Source: an uncultured Gammaproteobacteria bacterium (GTDB lineage Bacteria; Pseudomonadota; Gammaproteobacteria; HK1). Taken from it: a DNA stretch of 64,000 bases. The stretch lies in assembly GCA_958295465.1 (NCBI GenBank), contig OY282353.1:4827001-4891000 (forward strand), in the 5' to 3' direction. Positions 44,207 through 53,104 of this stretch are shown in pieces. The notes under the pieces were generated by a model. That model ran no database searches and was not told where the DNA came from. It saw nothing but the letters and a program-made list of their open reading frames with translations. A program made the position numbers and the translations under genes. Position 1 is the stretch's first letter; the number at the start of each line of letters is the position of its first letter.

Positions 44207-45082
44207 ATGCTGGAACAACAGCTCGTCAACGGGCTGATGCTGGGTGGGATCTACGTCCTGGTCGCGGTCGCGTTCACGCTGACCATCGGGATCCTGAACT
44301 TCCTGAACTTCAGCATCCCCGGCGTGTTCATGCTCTCGGGCGTCTTCACCTGGGCGCTTCTGAAGATGGGCCTGCCCTGGCCGCTGGCCATTCTCGGCGC
44401 GCTCGCCGTCGGGGCGGTGGCTTCCCTCGTGGTGGAGCGGTGCACCTATAGCTGGATGCGCTCGTCGGACCACTACGTGCCGCTGGTCAGCTCCATGGGG
44501 TTCCTGATCCTGTTCGAGAACCTGGTGCTGGTGCAGTGGGGGTCCGATTTGCAGCGCGTGGTGCTGCCGTTCGCGGATCTGAACATCCGCTTTGCCTCGC
44601 TGGTCGTCAGCATTCCGCAGTTGGTGAGCCTCGTCCTGGCCATCGGCCTGGTCTTCTGCCTTCGGATGCTGCTGCAGAAGACGCAGATGGGCCGGGGCCT
44701 CCGCGCCATCGCGGAAAGCCCCTCCACCGCGGAGATCCTGGGGGTCGTGGTCGCGAGGCTGGTGCCGATGGTGTTCGTCATCGGCGGGCTGTTCGCCGCG
44801 CTCGGCGGCATGCTGTTCGCGCTCAACTACCAGCAGGTGCACCCCTTCATGGGCGAGGAGGTCGCGCTGAAGGGCATCTCGGCCATGGTGATCGGGGGCA
44901 TGGGCAACGTCTGGGGCTCCGTGCTCGGCGGGCTGCTCATCGGCGTGGTGGAAGTCCTGTCCATCCATTTCTTCAACGCCGACTTCGTCGACTTCTCCGT
45001 CTACGGCCTGCTGCTCGTAATCCTGTTCTTCAAGCCGACCGGCCTGCTCGGCGCGTCCGGGATCGTCCGGGAGAAGTTCTGA
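44207..45082 (+). CDS. livH: Branched-chain-type ABC transporter permease LivH
   Basis: A 291-residue inner-membrane permease with about eight helices. MLEQQLVNGLMLGGIYVLVA opens the protein, LNFLNFSIPGVFMLSG is the conserved early motif, and MGRGLRAIAESPSTAEILGV is the EAA-like loop that contacts the ATPase. VALKGISAMVIGGMGNVWGS follows. It is the first gene of livHMGF and the binding-protein gene. I chose the ATG at 44207 because conservation begins there. The 226 bp upstream show no gene. Confidence 0.93.
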   Translation: MLEQQLVNGLMLGGIYVLVAVAFTLTIGILNFLNFSIPGVFMLSGVFTWALLKMGLPWPLAILGALAVGAVASLVVERCTYSWMRSSDHYVPLVSSMGFLILFENLVLVQWGSDLQRVVLPFADLNIRFASLVVSIPQLVSLVLAIGLVFCLRMLLQKTQMGRGLRAIAESPSTAEILGVVVARLVPMVFVIGGLFAALGGMLFALNYQQVHPFMGEEVALKGISAMVIGGMGNVWGSVLGGLLIGVVEVLSIHFFNADFVDFSVYGLLLVILFFKPTGLLGASGIVREKF

Positions 45083-45083
45083 C

Positions 45084-45944
45084 ATGAGCGGCTATCTCGA
45101 AGGCGTTCTCGTCATCCTCCTGCTGAACGTCATCTTCGCCTACGCGGTCTACTGGCCGCTGGCGGCCGGCCAGCTCAACCTGGGGGTGGCCGGGTTCGTC
45201 GGCGTCGGCGCCTACGTTTCCGCGTACGCCAGCAACGAATACGGCGTATCGCCCTGGCTGGCCTGCATCGGCGCCGGGATGGTGACGTTCGTGCTCGCGC
45301 TCATCATTGCGGTGCCGGTGCTGCGGACCAGGGGCATCTACCTCGCCCTGGCCACGTTCGCCTTCGGCCAGGTGCTGCAATCCCTGTTCCTCAACCTCGA
45401 AGTGGTGGGCGGGGCGGCGGGCTACCCGGTGCTCGCCTATCTCGGCATCGGCGGCATCGCGGTGTTCGCCTTCGCCGTGTTTCTGGTCACCGCCTTCCTC
45501 GAACGGACCCGGTTCGGGTTGAACATGGTGGCGGTGCACGACGACGAAGCCGTCTCCGATCTATTCGGCATCAACGTCCGCCGGTACCAGGCGCTCGCCT
45601 TCGCCATCGGCGCGGCCTTCGCGGGGCTCGGCGGGGGGCTGTACGGGCACCACTTCAGCTACATCGAGCCCCAGAACTATTCGATCCTGTTCAGCATCTC
45701 CGTGGTCCTGTTCGTCCTCCTCGGCGGCACCCAGACCGTGTTCGGCCCGCTGCTCGGCGCCTTCTTCTTCACCCTGCTGCCGGAGGTGCTGCGCGGCAGC
45801 GAGGAGTGGCGCTACGCGATCTTCGCGGTCCTGATCATCGCGACGATGATCCTGCGCCCGCAGGGGCTGGTCACCGCCGGGGAGCTTCGCGCCGTCAGGC
45901 GCCTCTTCGGCGGCGGCGCGCTGGCAGGACGATCCCATGGCTGA
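45084..45944 (+). CDS. livM: Branched-chain-type ABC transporter permease LivM
   Basis: A 286-residue permease with about eight to nine helices, starting 1 bp after the livH stop. NLGVAGFVGVGAYVSAYASN and RTRGIYLALATFAFGQVLQS are LivM signatures; RTRFGLNMVAVHDDEAVSDL is the ATPase-contact loop. The last codons overlap the start of a mini-ORF at 45937. It lacks the long N-terminal extension of Escherichia coli LivM. Confidence 0.93.
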   Translation: MSGYLEGVLVILLLNVIFAYAVYWPLAAGQLNLGVAGFVGVGAYVSAYASNEYGVSPWLACIGAGMVTFVLALIIAVPVLRTRGIYLALATFAFGQVLQSLFLNLEVVGGAAGYPVLAYLGIGGIAVFAFAVFLVTAFLERTRFGLNMVAVHDDEAVSDLFGINVRRYQALAFAIGAAFAGLGGGLYGHHFSYIEPQNYSILFSISVVLFVLLGGTQTVFGPLLGAFFFTLLPEVLRGSEEWRYAIFAVLIIATMILRPQGLVTAGELRAVRRLFGGGALAGRSHG

Positions 45945-46105
45945 CACGCGCCGGTCCTGCGTCCCCGTGAACGAGCGGCGCAACGCACGGGCGACGACAG
46001 GGGACGACCCCGTGGCTGACGCGCCGGTCCTGCATCCCCGTGAACGAGCGGCGCAACGCATGGGCGACGACAGGGGACGACCCCGTGGCTGACGCCCCCG
46101 TCCTG
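45937..46105 (+). repeat. Tandem junction duplication between livM and livG with a 51-codon mini-ORF
   Basis: The livG start 'GTGGCTGACGC(G/C)CC(G/C)GTCCTGC' is present in three versions at 45937 (ATG), 46012 and 46085, spaced 75 and 73 bp. Between them are CCCCGTGAACGAGCGGCGCA and GACAGGGGACGACCCCGTGG, the latter a version of the livM end. The ATG at 45937 opens a frame of 51 codons (MADTRRSCVPVNERRNARAT..., PVADAPVLHPRERAAQRMGD) stopping at 46092 inside the livG start. The copies join the livG start to the livM end. Confidence 0.85.
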
Positions 46106-46849
46106 CGCCTGGACGGGGTGTCCAAGTCCTTCGGCGGGCTGGAGGTCATCCGGGATCTGTCGTTCGGCGTGATGCGCGGCCAGCGCACAGCCCTGATCGG
46201 TCCCAACGGCGCGGGCAAGTCCACCGTCTTCAACCTGATCAGCGGCGTGTATCCGGTCACGGCCGGGCGGATCCAGGTCAACGGGGAGGACATCACCGGC
46301 GTACCGTCCCGCTTGCGGATGCGCCGCGGGGTGTCGCGGAGCTTTCAGAACATCCGGCTCGTCTCGCACCTCACGGTTCTGGAGAACGTCCTGATCGGGC
46401 AGACGCCCCGCATCTTCAAGCTGGCCGAGGTCCTGTATCCCGTGCGCTCCGCCCGGGGGTCCCGTTGGGCACGGGAGGCGACGGACGCGCTGGAGCGGGC
46501 CGGACTGGCGGAGTTTGCCGGCAGCCAGGTGAACGACCTCCCCTATGGCGTGCAGAAGCAGATAGAGATCGCGCGCGCGTTGCTCGGAGGGGCGGACGTG
46601 CTGCTGCTCGACGAGCCGGCGGCCGGCCTCAACCCGCAGGAGACCGAGGCGCTGAAGGAGCGGCTGCGGAGCATCGCCGAGGAGGGCAAGACGATCGTCG
46701 TCGTCGAGCACGACATGCAGTTCGTCGGGGCGCTGTGCGAGCACGTCGTGGTGCTCGACTTCGGGCAGAAGATCGCCGAGGGGACACCCGCGGAGGTCCG
46801 CCGGGAGCCCCAGGTCGTCGAAGCCTACCTGGGTTCGGACGCCGAGTGA
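46085..46849 (+). CDS. livG: Branched-chain-type ABC transporter ATPase LivG
   Basis: A 254-residue ATPase of the importer. VADAPVLRLDGVSKSFGGLE opens the protein, IGPNGAGKSTVFNLISG is Walker A, and LLGGADVLLLDEPAAGLNPQ is Walker B with the D-loop. The signature motif is the LivG variant LPYGVQKQIEIARAL. The GTG at 46085 is preferred to the duplicated starts upstream because only it reads into conserved sequence directly. It ends EAYLGSDAE, as usual. Confidence 0.92.
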   Translation: MADAPVLRLDGVSKSFGGLEVIRDLSFGVMRGQRTALIGPNGAGKSTVFNLISGVYPVTAGRIQVNGEDITGVPSRLRMRRGVSRSFQNIRLVSHLTVLENVLIGQTPRIFKLAEVLYPVRSARGSRWAREATDALERAGLAEFAGSQVNDLPYGVQKQIEIARALLGGADVLLLDEPAAGLNPQETEALKERLRSIAEEGKTIVVVEHDMQFVGALCEHVVVLDFGQKIAEGTPAEVRREPQVVEAYLGSDAE

Positions 46850-47155
46850 GAGGACGGGCGGGAGGCGAGGTGGAGACGTTGCCGGAAACACGGGAGCCCG
46901 AAGTGGCCGGTACGGAGGTCCGCCGGGCGGCACGGGACATCGAAGCCTGTCCGGGTTCGGACGCCGGGTGAGAGTGCGGGCGGGAGGAAAGGTGGAGACG
47001 TTGCCGGAAACACGGGATCCCGAAGTGGCCGGTACGGAGGTCCGCCGGGCGGCACGGGACATCGAAGCCTGTCCGAGTTCGGCCGCCGAGTGAGAGGACG
47101 GGTGAGAGGCAAGGTGAAAGCATTGCTGGAAACGCAGGATCTCGAAGTGGCCTAC
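46789..47155 (+). repeat. Triplicated livG-livF junction with two 33-codon chimeric mini-ORFs
   Basis: Three copies with exact 122-bp spacing of the GTG codons at 46870, 46992 and 47114 (the last is livF). Each copy has a GGGAGG-type ribosome site, a GTG start, a livF-like beginning (ETLPETREPEVA versus KALLETQDLEVA) and a livG-like end (EVRRAARDIEACPGSDAG versus EVRREPQVVEAYLGSDAE). Copies 1 and 2 close at 46971 and 47093, giving two intact 33-residue reading frames with start, stop and ribosome site. Confidence 0.9.
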
Positions 47156-47839
47156 GGCCGCATCGAGGCCGTCAAGGGCGTTTCGATTTCGGTGACCGAG
47201 GGCGAGGTCGTCGCGGTGCTCGGCGCGAACGGCGCCGGAAAGTCCTCGCTGCTCAAGTCGATCTACGGCCTCGTGGCTCCCCGTGGCGGCGAGGTGCGTT
47301 TCGCCGGCCGGAAGCTGCCGCCGCGCGCGACGCATACCAGGATCGCCGGCGGTCTCGCCCTGGTGCCGGAAGGCCGGCGGATCCTGGTCAGCCTCACCGT
47401 GGACGAAAACCTGCGCCTGGGCGCCTGCAACCGCGGGGACACCGCCGATCTCGACGACGATCTCGAAGCGATCTACGCCCGGTTTTCGAATCTGGACCAG
47501 CGCCGCGCCATGTCCGCCTCGACGCTGTCGGGCGGCGAGCAGCAGATGCTCGCCATCGGCCGCGCCCTGATGGCCAGACCGACCCTGCTGATGCTGGACG
47601 AGCCCTCGCTGGGGCTGAGCCCCAAGCTCGTCGGCGAGCTGTTCGAACTGCTTCGTCAATTGAACGACGAAGGGCTCGGCATCCTGCTGGTCGAGCAGAA
47701 CACGCGCAAGGCGTTGCAAATCGCGCACCGCGCATACGTGCTGGAGCTGGGCCGCTGTGTCGCCGAGGGGACCCCGACGCAGCTTCATGAAGGGGGGAAG
47801 ATCGAGGAAGCCTACCTCGGTCAGGACGGCGCGGGCTGA
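47114..47839 (+). CDS. livF: Branched-chain-type ABC transporter ATPase LivF
   Basis: A 241-residue ATPase. Walker A is LGANGAGKSSLLKSIYG, the signature LSGGEQQMLAIGRALM and Walker B LLMLDEPSLGLSPKLVGELF. The GTG at 47114 with upstream AGAGGC is the third of three duplicated start regions. EAYLG near the end is the family terminus. It pairs with LivG as heterodimer under LivHM. Confidence 0.93.
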   Translation: MKALLETQDLEVAYGRIEAVKGVSISVTEGEVVAVLGANGAGKSSLLKSIYGLVAPRGGEVRFAGRKLPPRATHTRIAGGLALVPEGRRILVSLTVDENLRLGACNRGDTADLDDDLEAIYARFSNLDQRRAMSASTLSGGEQQMLAIGRALMARPTLLMLDEPSLGLSPKLVGELFELLRQLNDEGLGILLVEQNTRKALQIAHRAYVLELGRCVAEGTPTQLHEGGKIEEAYLGQDGAG

Positions 47840-47956
47840 GGACGGGCAGCCGGCCCCCTGCGGCCGGCGCTGACGCTCACGTTCACCGACCGCCGACGTC
47901 CACGTTCATCAACCGTCGATGTTCAAGTTCACCAACCGGAACGAAGGAGGCAAGTC

Positions 47957-49135
47957 ATGAAATTCCACGGATTCATCGCCACTGCCATGACTGCGGCGCT
48001 CGGCCTCGGCTTCACGGCGGCCACGGCAGCGCAGGATCTGGTCCTGGGCTATATCGCCGCGAAGACGGGCCCGTTCGTGAGCCTCTCGAAAACCAACGAG
48101 ATCGCCGCGCAGATCGCCGTCGACGAGATCAACGCCAAGGGCGGCGTCAACGGCAAGAAGCTCCGGATCGAAACGTTCGATTCCTCCGGAAAGCCGGAGC
48201 AGGCGGTCGTCGGCGTGCGCACCCTCGAGAAGGACGAGAAGGTGCTGGCGATCATCGGGCCGTTCAGCTCGTCGGAAGCGCGCGTCGCGTTCCCGATCGC
48301 CGAGCGGCTGAAGATCGTCACCATGCCGATGGCCTCGTCGGCTCCGGGCCTGGCCGAGCCGTTCAAGTTCGCCTTCCGCAATACGTCGAACGAAGGGTAC
48401 ATGTTCGCCCAGGTCATGAAGACCCTGAAACAGAAAGGCATCCCGGTTCGCAGCGCCTCCATCGCCCACGCCACGGACGACACGATCTCGAAGGTCATGG
48501 GCACGAGGGTCTTTCCCGCGATCTTCGAAAAGGTGGGCATTCCCGTGGAGGACGTCGTGACCTTCAAGCTGTCCGCGTTCGACCTCTCGCCCCAGGTCTC
48601 GCAGCTTGCTTCGTCACCGACCGACCTCGTCGCGGTGGGTGCGCCGCCGGAACAGGCGATCAAGCTCGTCACGGAGATGCGCCGGCAGGGCCACCAAGGC
48701 CGCCTCGTCGCCGGATCGACGATCGCGGCGCCGGATCTGCCGGAGCGCATGGGCGAGCCGGGCAACACGACCACGTTGCCGACGACTTTCTTCGCCGACC
48801 TCGACGACCGCACCCGGGCGTTCGCCGCGGAGTTCGCCAGGCGCGCGAAGGCCGAGGGCGAGCGGACGCTGCCGGCGCAGTTCGACGCGGCCACCTACGA
48901 CATCGTCCTGTTCTTCGCCCACGCCATGGAACAGGCCGGCGTGACCGGCGACCCTGACAAGCTGGAGGCCGAGCGAACGGCCATTCGGGACCGGCTTGCC
49001 GTCATGAAGGACTTTCCGGCCCTCGAAGGATCCATTTCCTTCGGACCGGACGGTGACGCCCTGAAGCCGGTCTACGTCATCGAGATCGACAACGGCAAGT
49101 GGCGGCTGCTCGGGACCCAGCAGGTCCAGGGCTGA
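47957..49135 (+). CDS. Branched-chain-type ABC transporter substrate-binding protein
   Basis: A 392-residue periplasmic protein with a signal peptide (residues about 1-22, TAALGLGFTAATAAQ). The mature part starts DLVLGYIAAKTGPFVSLSKT and contains AIIGPFSSSEARVAFPIAER. It follows livF by 117 bp, with AAGGAGG before the ATG, so it is the fifth gene of the importer operon. The ligand is unknown; convergent oxygenase genes suggest an aromatic or related acid rather than an amino acid. Confidence 0.92.
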   Translation: MKFHGFIATAMTAALGLGFTAATAAQDLVLGYIAAKTGPFVSLSKTNEIAAQIAVDEINAKGGVNGKKLRIETFDSSGKPEQAVVGVRTLEKDEKVLAIIGPFSSSEARVAFPIAERLKIVTMPMASSAPGLAEPFKFAFRNTSNEGYMFAQVMKTLKQKGIPVRSASIAHATDDTISKVMGTRVFPAIFEKVGIPVEDVVTFKLSAFDLSPQVSQLASSPTDLVAVGAPPEQAIKLVTEMRRQGHQGRLVAGSTIAAPDLPERMGEPGNTTTLPTTFFADLDDRTRAFAAEFARRAKAEGERTLPAQFDAATYDIVLFFAHAMEQAGVTGDPDKLEAERTAIRDRLAVMKDFPALEGSISFGPDGDALKPVYVIEIDNGKWRLLGTQQVQG

Positions 49136-49268
49136 GAACGGCGCCGAGCGGTGGGGAAGGGACTCCCCGTCCCTTCCTTGCCGCCGCTGACGAACGGGAT
49201 GGAGATCGTGACGCGCCGAGGTTGGACCGCCCCGGCCGACGCGGACCATGCACTCGAACGAGAGGGCC

Positions 49269-49643
49269 TCAGTCGTAGTAGTGGATCTCGAGCAGCACGC
49301 ATCCACGCTCCGACTTGAACGGGCCGTGGTAGACGCCCGGCGGCCGGCAGGCGTAGGTGTTCGGGGCGAAGGACTCGCCGCCGTCGCCGTTCGCATCGTT
49401 GCCCACCGTGAGGTCTCCGGCGATCAGGTAGACCTCTTCCCAGTGCTCGTGGATGAAGGGCCGGGTCGTGAACACGCCCGGCGCGAACCTGAGCAGCCGG
49501 GTGCGGCTGCCCTGCCTGTTTTCCTCGTCGATCGAGCCGGCCAGGATTTTCTGCTCGATGCCCTCCGGGTAGCCGGGCGGCACGTGCCAACCTTCGTCCA
49601 TGTCGAGGGCATGGAATTCGCTGTGTTCCTTGTTGACTTTCAT
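49269..49643 (-). CDS. Single-domain cupin
   Basis: A 124-residue ChrR-type cupin. RPFIHEHWEEVYLIAGDLTV supplies the two His and one Glu of cupin motif 1 and PPGVYHGPFKSERGCVLLEI the His of motif 2, so a metal site is complete. The ATG at 49643 is chosen since upstream residues are not conserved. It is last in the monooxygenase operon and may be a dioxygenase, isomerase or stress sensor acting on the product. Confidence 0.85.
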   Translation of the reverse strand: MKVNKEHSEFHALDMDEGWHVPPGYPEGIEQKILAGSIDEENRQGSRTRLLRFAPGVFTTRPFIHEHWEEVYLIAGDLTVGNDANGDGGESFAPNTYACRPPGVYHGPFKSERGCVLLEIHYYD

Positions 49644-49748
49644 CGACGATCTCCCTGACCCGGTGTTGCCGGAATCAAAAGCCGGTGGGTGAATCATCCT
49701 CCGTCGCCTTTCCCAGGAACTCACGGACAAGGCGCCGGTCCGTGGCCG

Positions 49749-51245
49749 TTACGCCGCGGCCGACACCGTATCCGCCCGGATACGCGAGAGCTCGTCTTCC
49801 AGGGAATAGCTGTCGAGCATCTGGTCCACCATTCCGGTGCACCGATCCCAGTCGAAGGTGCGGAAACTGTGCCCCTTGGTGACGAACGTCGCGCCGGCAT
49901 AGAACATCTCGTACTGTGTATGGCGGGACGCGAATTCCGAACCCACCGCGTCCCAGGCGAGCTTGAAGAACTTGACCCGGCCTTCGGAGTCGCTGGCCGG
50001 GGACTTCTGGGTCTTCTCGATCACCCTGCGCATCTCGGGGTTCGCGAAATCGGCGACCGACGACGGCAGCATGATCATCCCGCCGCCGGCCAGGTCCCGC
50101 AACGTGGTCATCATCCGCGGATAAAGCTGCTGCGTGACCACCTGCGCGGCATACAGGGTATGCCGGTCAGGCAGGAAGTATTCCCCGCGCTGCTGACCCT
50201 TGGCTTCCATGGCGTGCACGAGCGCATCGACGACGATCGCCTCGGCGGCGAGATTGCCCAGGATTTCCCGGACCTGCGGGAAATTGGTGACGCCGTTGGT
50301 GTCCGTAATCCGCTTGGCGATGCCCAGCATGAAGCGCATCTTCACCATCAAGCGGATCTGCGCCTGATAGTTCTGGTAGACGTGCGCGGGCGTGGCATGG
50401 AACTGCTTCAGGCACATCTGCGTGTCCTGGTTGATGAACACGCGATCCCAGGGAACCTTCACGTCGTCGAAGTACAGCACCGCGTCGTTCTCGTCGAAGC
50501 GATGCGCGAGGGGATTGTCGTAGACGCTGGGCGCGTGCTCCTCGTAGGATTTGCGTGACAGGATCTTCAACCCCCTGGCGTTCATCGGCACGGTGAACGA
50601 GACGGCGTATTTTTCGTCGCCGGGCTGCAAGGGCTGGATGCAGGTGACGAACACCTCGTTGGCCATGATGCCGCCGGTGGCGAGCATCTTTGCGCCGCGG
50701 ATGGTCAACCCTTCCGAGTCCTCGTCGACCACCCCGGCGGTGAGGAATTCGTCCACCTGCTCATGGGCGGCCTTCGATCGATCGGCCTGCGGGTTGATGA
50801 TCACGTAGGTCAGGTAGAGCTCGTTGTCCCGGGCATGGTGGTAATAGTCGGAGAGCGCGCCGGCGCGTTCCTTGTCGTACTCTTCGAAGATGTCCATTCC
50901 CATGTACATGCCGGAGATGCAGGAAGCGACGTGGTCCGGCGCGCGGCCGAGAAACCCGCCGTGCAGCTCGGTCCAGGTCTCCAACGCCCTGCGGCGTTCG
51001 ACCATCTCGTCGTAGCTCCCCGGGAGCTGCCAGATCCGGTTCGCGCGTCCCTTGCCGTCCGGCGTCCGGAACGTCATCAGATCGAGGTTGGCGGGGCGGC
51101 TCTGGAAGTCGTAGAGCTTTCCGACGGATGCGACGGCGTTGCGGAACGCCGGATGGGTGGTGACGTCCCTGACGATTCCGCCGTTCAGGTAGACCTGCCG
51201 TCCGTCCTTCAATGCCTGGATGTGCTGTTCGCCTGTCTTGACCAT
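49749..51245 (-). CDS. FADH2-dependent aromatic monooxygenase, HpaB family
   Basis: A 498-residue flavin monooxygenase of the 4-hydroxyphenylacetate 3-hydroxylase (HpaB/PvcC) family with an acyl-CoA-dehydrogenase-like fold. Visible parts are DGRQVYLNGGIVRDVTTHPA, IINPQADRSKAAHEQ and FDDVKVPWDRVFINQD, and the HpaB C-terminal domain with LAGGGMIMLPSSVADF. It needs reduced FAD from a partner reductase, present two genes upstream. Substrates of the family are phenols, pyrroles and related acids; which one is not clear. Length equals the family's. Confidence 0.93.
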   Translation of the reverse strand: MVKTGEQHIQALKDGRQVYLNGGIVRDVTTHPAFRNAVASVGKLYDFQSRPANLDLMTFRTPDGKGRANRIWQLPGSYDEMVERRRALETWTELHGGFLGRAPDHVASCISGMYMGMDIFEEYDKERAGALSDYYHHARDNELYLTYVIINPQADRSKAAHEQVDEFLTAGVVDEDSEGLTIRGAKMLATGGIMANEVFVTCIQPLQPGDEKYAVSFTVPMNARGLKILSRKSYEEHAPSVYDNPLAHRFDENDAVLYFDDVKVPWDRVFINQDTQMCLKQFHATPAHVYQNYQAQIRLMVKMRFMLGIAKRITDTNGVTNFPQVREILGNLAAEAIVVDALVHAMEAKGQQRGEYFLPDRHTLYAAQVVTQQLYPRMMTTLRDLAGGGMIMLPSSVADFANPEMRRVIEKTQKSPASDSEGRVKFFKLAWDAVGSEFASRHTQYEMFYAGATFVTKGHSFRTFDWDRCTGMVDQMLDSYSLEDELSRIRADTVSAAA

Positions 51246-51284
51246 TGCGATTCTCCCATGCCGGAACCCGGCATCCGACGATTG

Positions 51285-51836
51285 TCAATAGTGGATGGCG
51301 AGCGGCCAGAGGGGCGCCGGCTCGCCGGTCGGTTTCAAGGTGCCGTAGTGGCCTTTGCAGAAGATCAGCGGGGAACGATTCGCGAACGTCCGAAAGCGGA
51401 CGACCCTGACGATGAAAAGCACGTGGTCGCCGCCGTCATGGCTGGTGAAGGGACCGCACTCGAAACATGCGATGGCGCCGCGCAACAGCGGCGCATCCGC
51501 GTGGCCGCGCTCGAAGTCGATGCCGGTCCACTTGTTGCCCAGGGGCCGCGCGAACCGGCCCGATACGTCCTTCTGGCTTTCGGCCAGGATGTTGATCGCA
51601 TACCCCTCGGCCGCCTCCCATTTGTCCAGGCTGTGGGACCGCCGGTCGATGCTGAACAGGACCAGGGGCGGATCGAGCGACAGCGAATTGAACGAGCTGA
51701 TGGTCATGCCGAGGTCTTCACCTTCGGCCGCCCGTGCGGTGACGACGCAAACCCCGGTGGGGAACTGGCCGAGCGCGTTGCGGAACGCGCGCTGGCCGGA
51801 TGCGTGGTTCAGGTCTTCGGCTGCACGTGCATCCAT
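51285..51836 (-). CDS. Flavin reductase, HpaC family
   Basis: A 183-residue FMN-binding split-barrel reductase giving reduced flavin to the HpaB-type oxygenase. FPTGVCVVTARAAEG, MTISSFNSLSLDPPLVLFSI and GHADAPLLRGAIACFECGPF are family motifs. It overlaps the upstream alkylhydroperoxidase-like gene by 28 bp and lies 39 bp before the oxygenase gene, so the two are one two-component system. Confidence 0.93.
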   Translation of the reverse strand: MDARAAEDLNHASGQRAFRNALGQFPTGVCVVTARAAEGEDLGMTISSFNSLSLDPPLVLFSIDRRSHSLDKWEAAEGYAINILAESQKDVSGRFARPLGNKWTGIDFERGHADAPLLRGAIACFECGPFTSHDGGDHVLFIVRVVRFRTFANRSPLIFCKGHYGTLKPTGEPAPLWPLAIHY

Positions 51837-52456
51837 TTTTCCAGGCCGCTCATCGGATCTTCGATCGGCAGGGCCATGGCCGCGTGCATCAAGTTGTACA
51901 TCTTCCAGAAACCGACGAGCACGACGATCTCCATGACTTCCTGGGGCGTGAAGTGGGCGGCCAGCTTCGCTCTCAACTCATCGGAGACGCCGGCCGGGTC
52001 GAGCGAAGCCTGGGTTGCGAACTCCATGGCCACGGCTTCACGTTCATCGGTGGGATCTTCCTGGTGAAGGAGCGTTTCCAGATCGGCTTCCCCGTACTCC
52101 CACCTGCGTTTCAGTGTGCCGGCATGATGGGAGACGCAGTAGGGACATTCGTTGGTCCGTGAAACCGACAGGGCGATCCGGTATTTCAGGTGCTCGCTAA
52201 GGTTGTTGCGCTCGTCGCGCATGACGGCGTTGTTGAGGCGGAACAGGTGCTCGGCGATCCACGGCACGTGCAGGTAGACCTTGTTGCAGTTGAGTCTGAA
52301 ACCCATACGGGCCGAATAGTAGAAAAGATCGGGGCGGATACGGACCGGGACGTTCTCGAAATTCTCGCCGAGATCCGGATAGGGAATGAATGCCGCCGAT
52401 TCTCCTTCTTCGACGACCGTGTCGACGATCCTGGGAGCTTTTTCGATCAAGGCCAT
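51809..52456 (-). CDS. Carboxymuconolactone decarboxylase/AhpD-like protein
   Basis: A 215-residue all-helical AhpD-fold protein. The redox motif ECPYCVSHHAG (Cys-x2-Cys-x3-His) is at about residues 104-114. HFTPQEVMEIVVLVGFWKMY is the packing helix. Such proteins act as peroxidases or as ring-cleavage decarboxylases; next to a flavin monooxygenase, removal of leaked peroxide is plausible. The thioredoxin-like gene upstream could reduce its cysteines. The ATG at 52456 has a GGAGG-like site. Confidence 0.87.
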   Translation of the reverse strand: MALIEKAPRIVDTVVEEGESAAFIPYPDLGENFENVPVRIRPDLFYYSARMGFRLNCNKVYLHVPWIAEHLFRLNNAVMRDERNNLSEHLKYRIALSVSRTNECPYCVSHHAGTLKRRWEYGEADLETLLHQEDPTDEREAVAMEFATQASLDPAGVSDELRAKLAAHFTPQEVMEIVVLVGFWKMYNLMHAAMALPIEDPMSGLEKWMHVQPKT

Positions 52457-52502
52457 TTCGGTACCTCCGTTGTCCGGTGTTCGGTAAAGGCCCGAGCCCC
52501 GT

Positions 52503-52844
52503 TCAATCGGAGCCCAGAAGGCGATCGAGCGAGGAAATGAGCTTGGGTGCGGGTGTGAATCCCGTGAGCCGCGCGATTTCCTTTCCGTTCTCGAAGAGGA
52601 GCAGCGTCGGCAGCGTCCTCACCGAGAAGGTCTCCACGCCGCTCTCGTCGGCCGCCAGATCCAGGTAGGCGAAGTCCATCCGGTCGCGGAACCTGTCCTG
52701 TACCCGCTCCACCACGCCCCGTTGGGGGCCGCACTGCGGGCACCACGGCGCCTTGAACCCCAGGAGCAGGAATCGAGAATCGCGAACCAGCCTTTCGGCT
52801 TGCCGGGCCGTGCCTGTATCGACGAGTGTTCCAGCGTTGGCCAT
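52503..52844 (-). CDS. Thioredoxin-like protein
   Basis: A 113-residue thioredoxin fold with active site FKAPWCPQCGPQ (WCPQC rather than WCGPC) and the cis-Pro in VRTLPTLLLFENGKEIARL. It is probably cytoplasmic, since no signal peptide is seen from MANAGTLVDTGTARQ. It is first in the operon trx-ahpD-like-hpaC-hpaB-cupin and likely recycles the AhpD-like CxxC. An ATG at 52874 adds ten residues. Confidence 0.88.
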   Translation of the reverse strand: MANAGTLVDTGTARQAERLVRDSRFLLLGFKAPWCPQCGPQRGVVERVQDRFRDRMDFAYLDLAADESGVETFSVRTLPTLLLFENGKEIARLTGFTPAPKLISSLDRLLGSD

Positions 52845-53104
52845 CGAGAATTGCCTCTCCGGCAATGCCAGCACAACGGGACCGTCTCGTCAACGTCGAG
52901 GGTGGAAATCCGGCAATTCCCGCCAGACCCGAAAGCGCCCGTCGAACCACCACGGCCGGATGCCCGGACGGCAGGGAAACCGCGAAATCCCGATGACGCG
53001 ACCGTGTCCGGGACGTTGGTGGGAATTGCCGGCGGAACACCGAGTCCGAAACCTGCATTGACGGGATACCGTTGTCAAGCTGTCCGGCCGGGGCGCCCGT
53101 GGGT

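Noticed and set aside
52910..53032. Inverted repeat CCGGCAATTCCCGCC / GGTGGGAATTGCCGG as a full mobile element
   Set aside because: Only short arms with one mismatch and no second copy seen in the window; noted only as flanking the truncated oxidoreductase.
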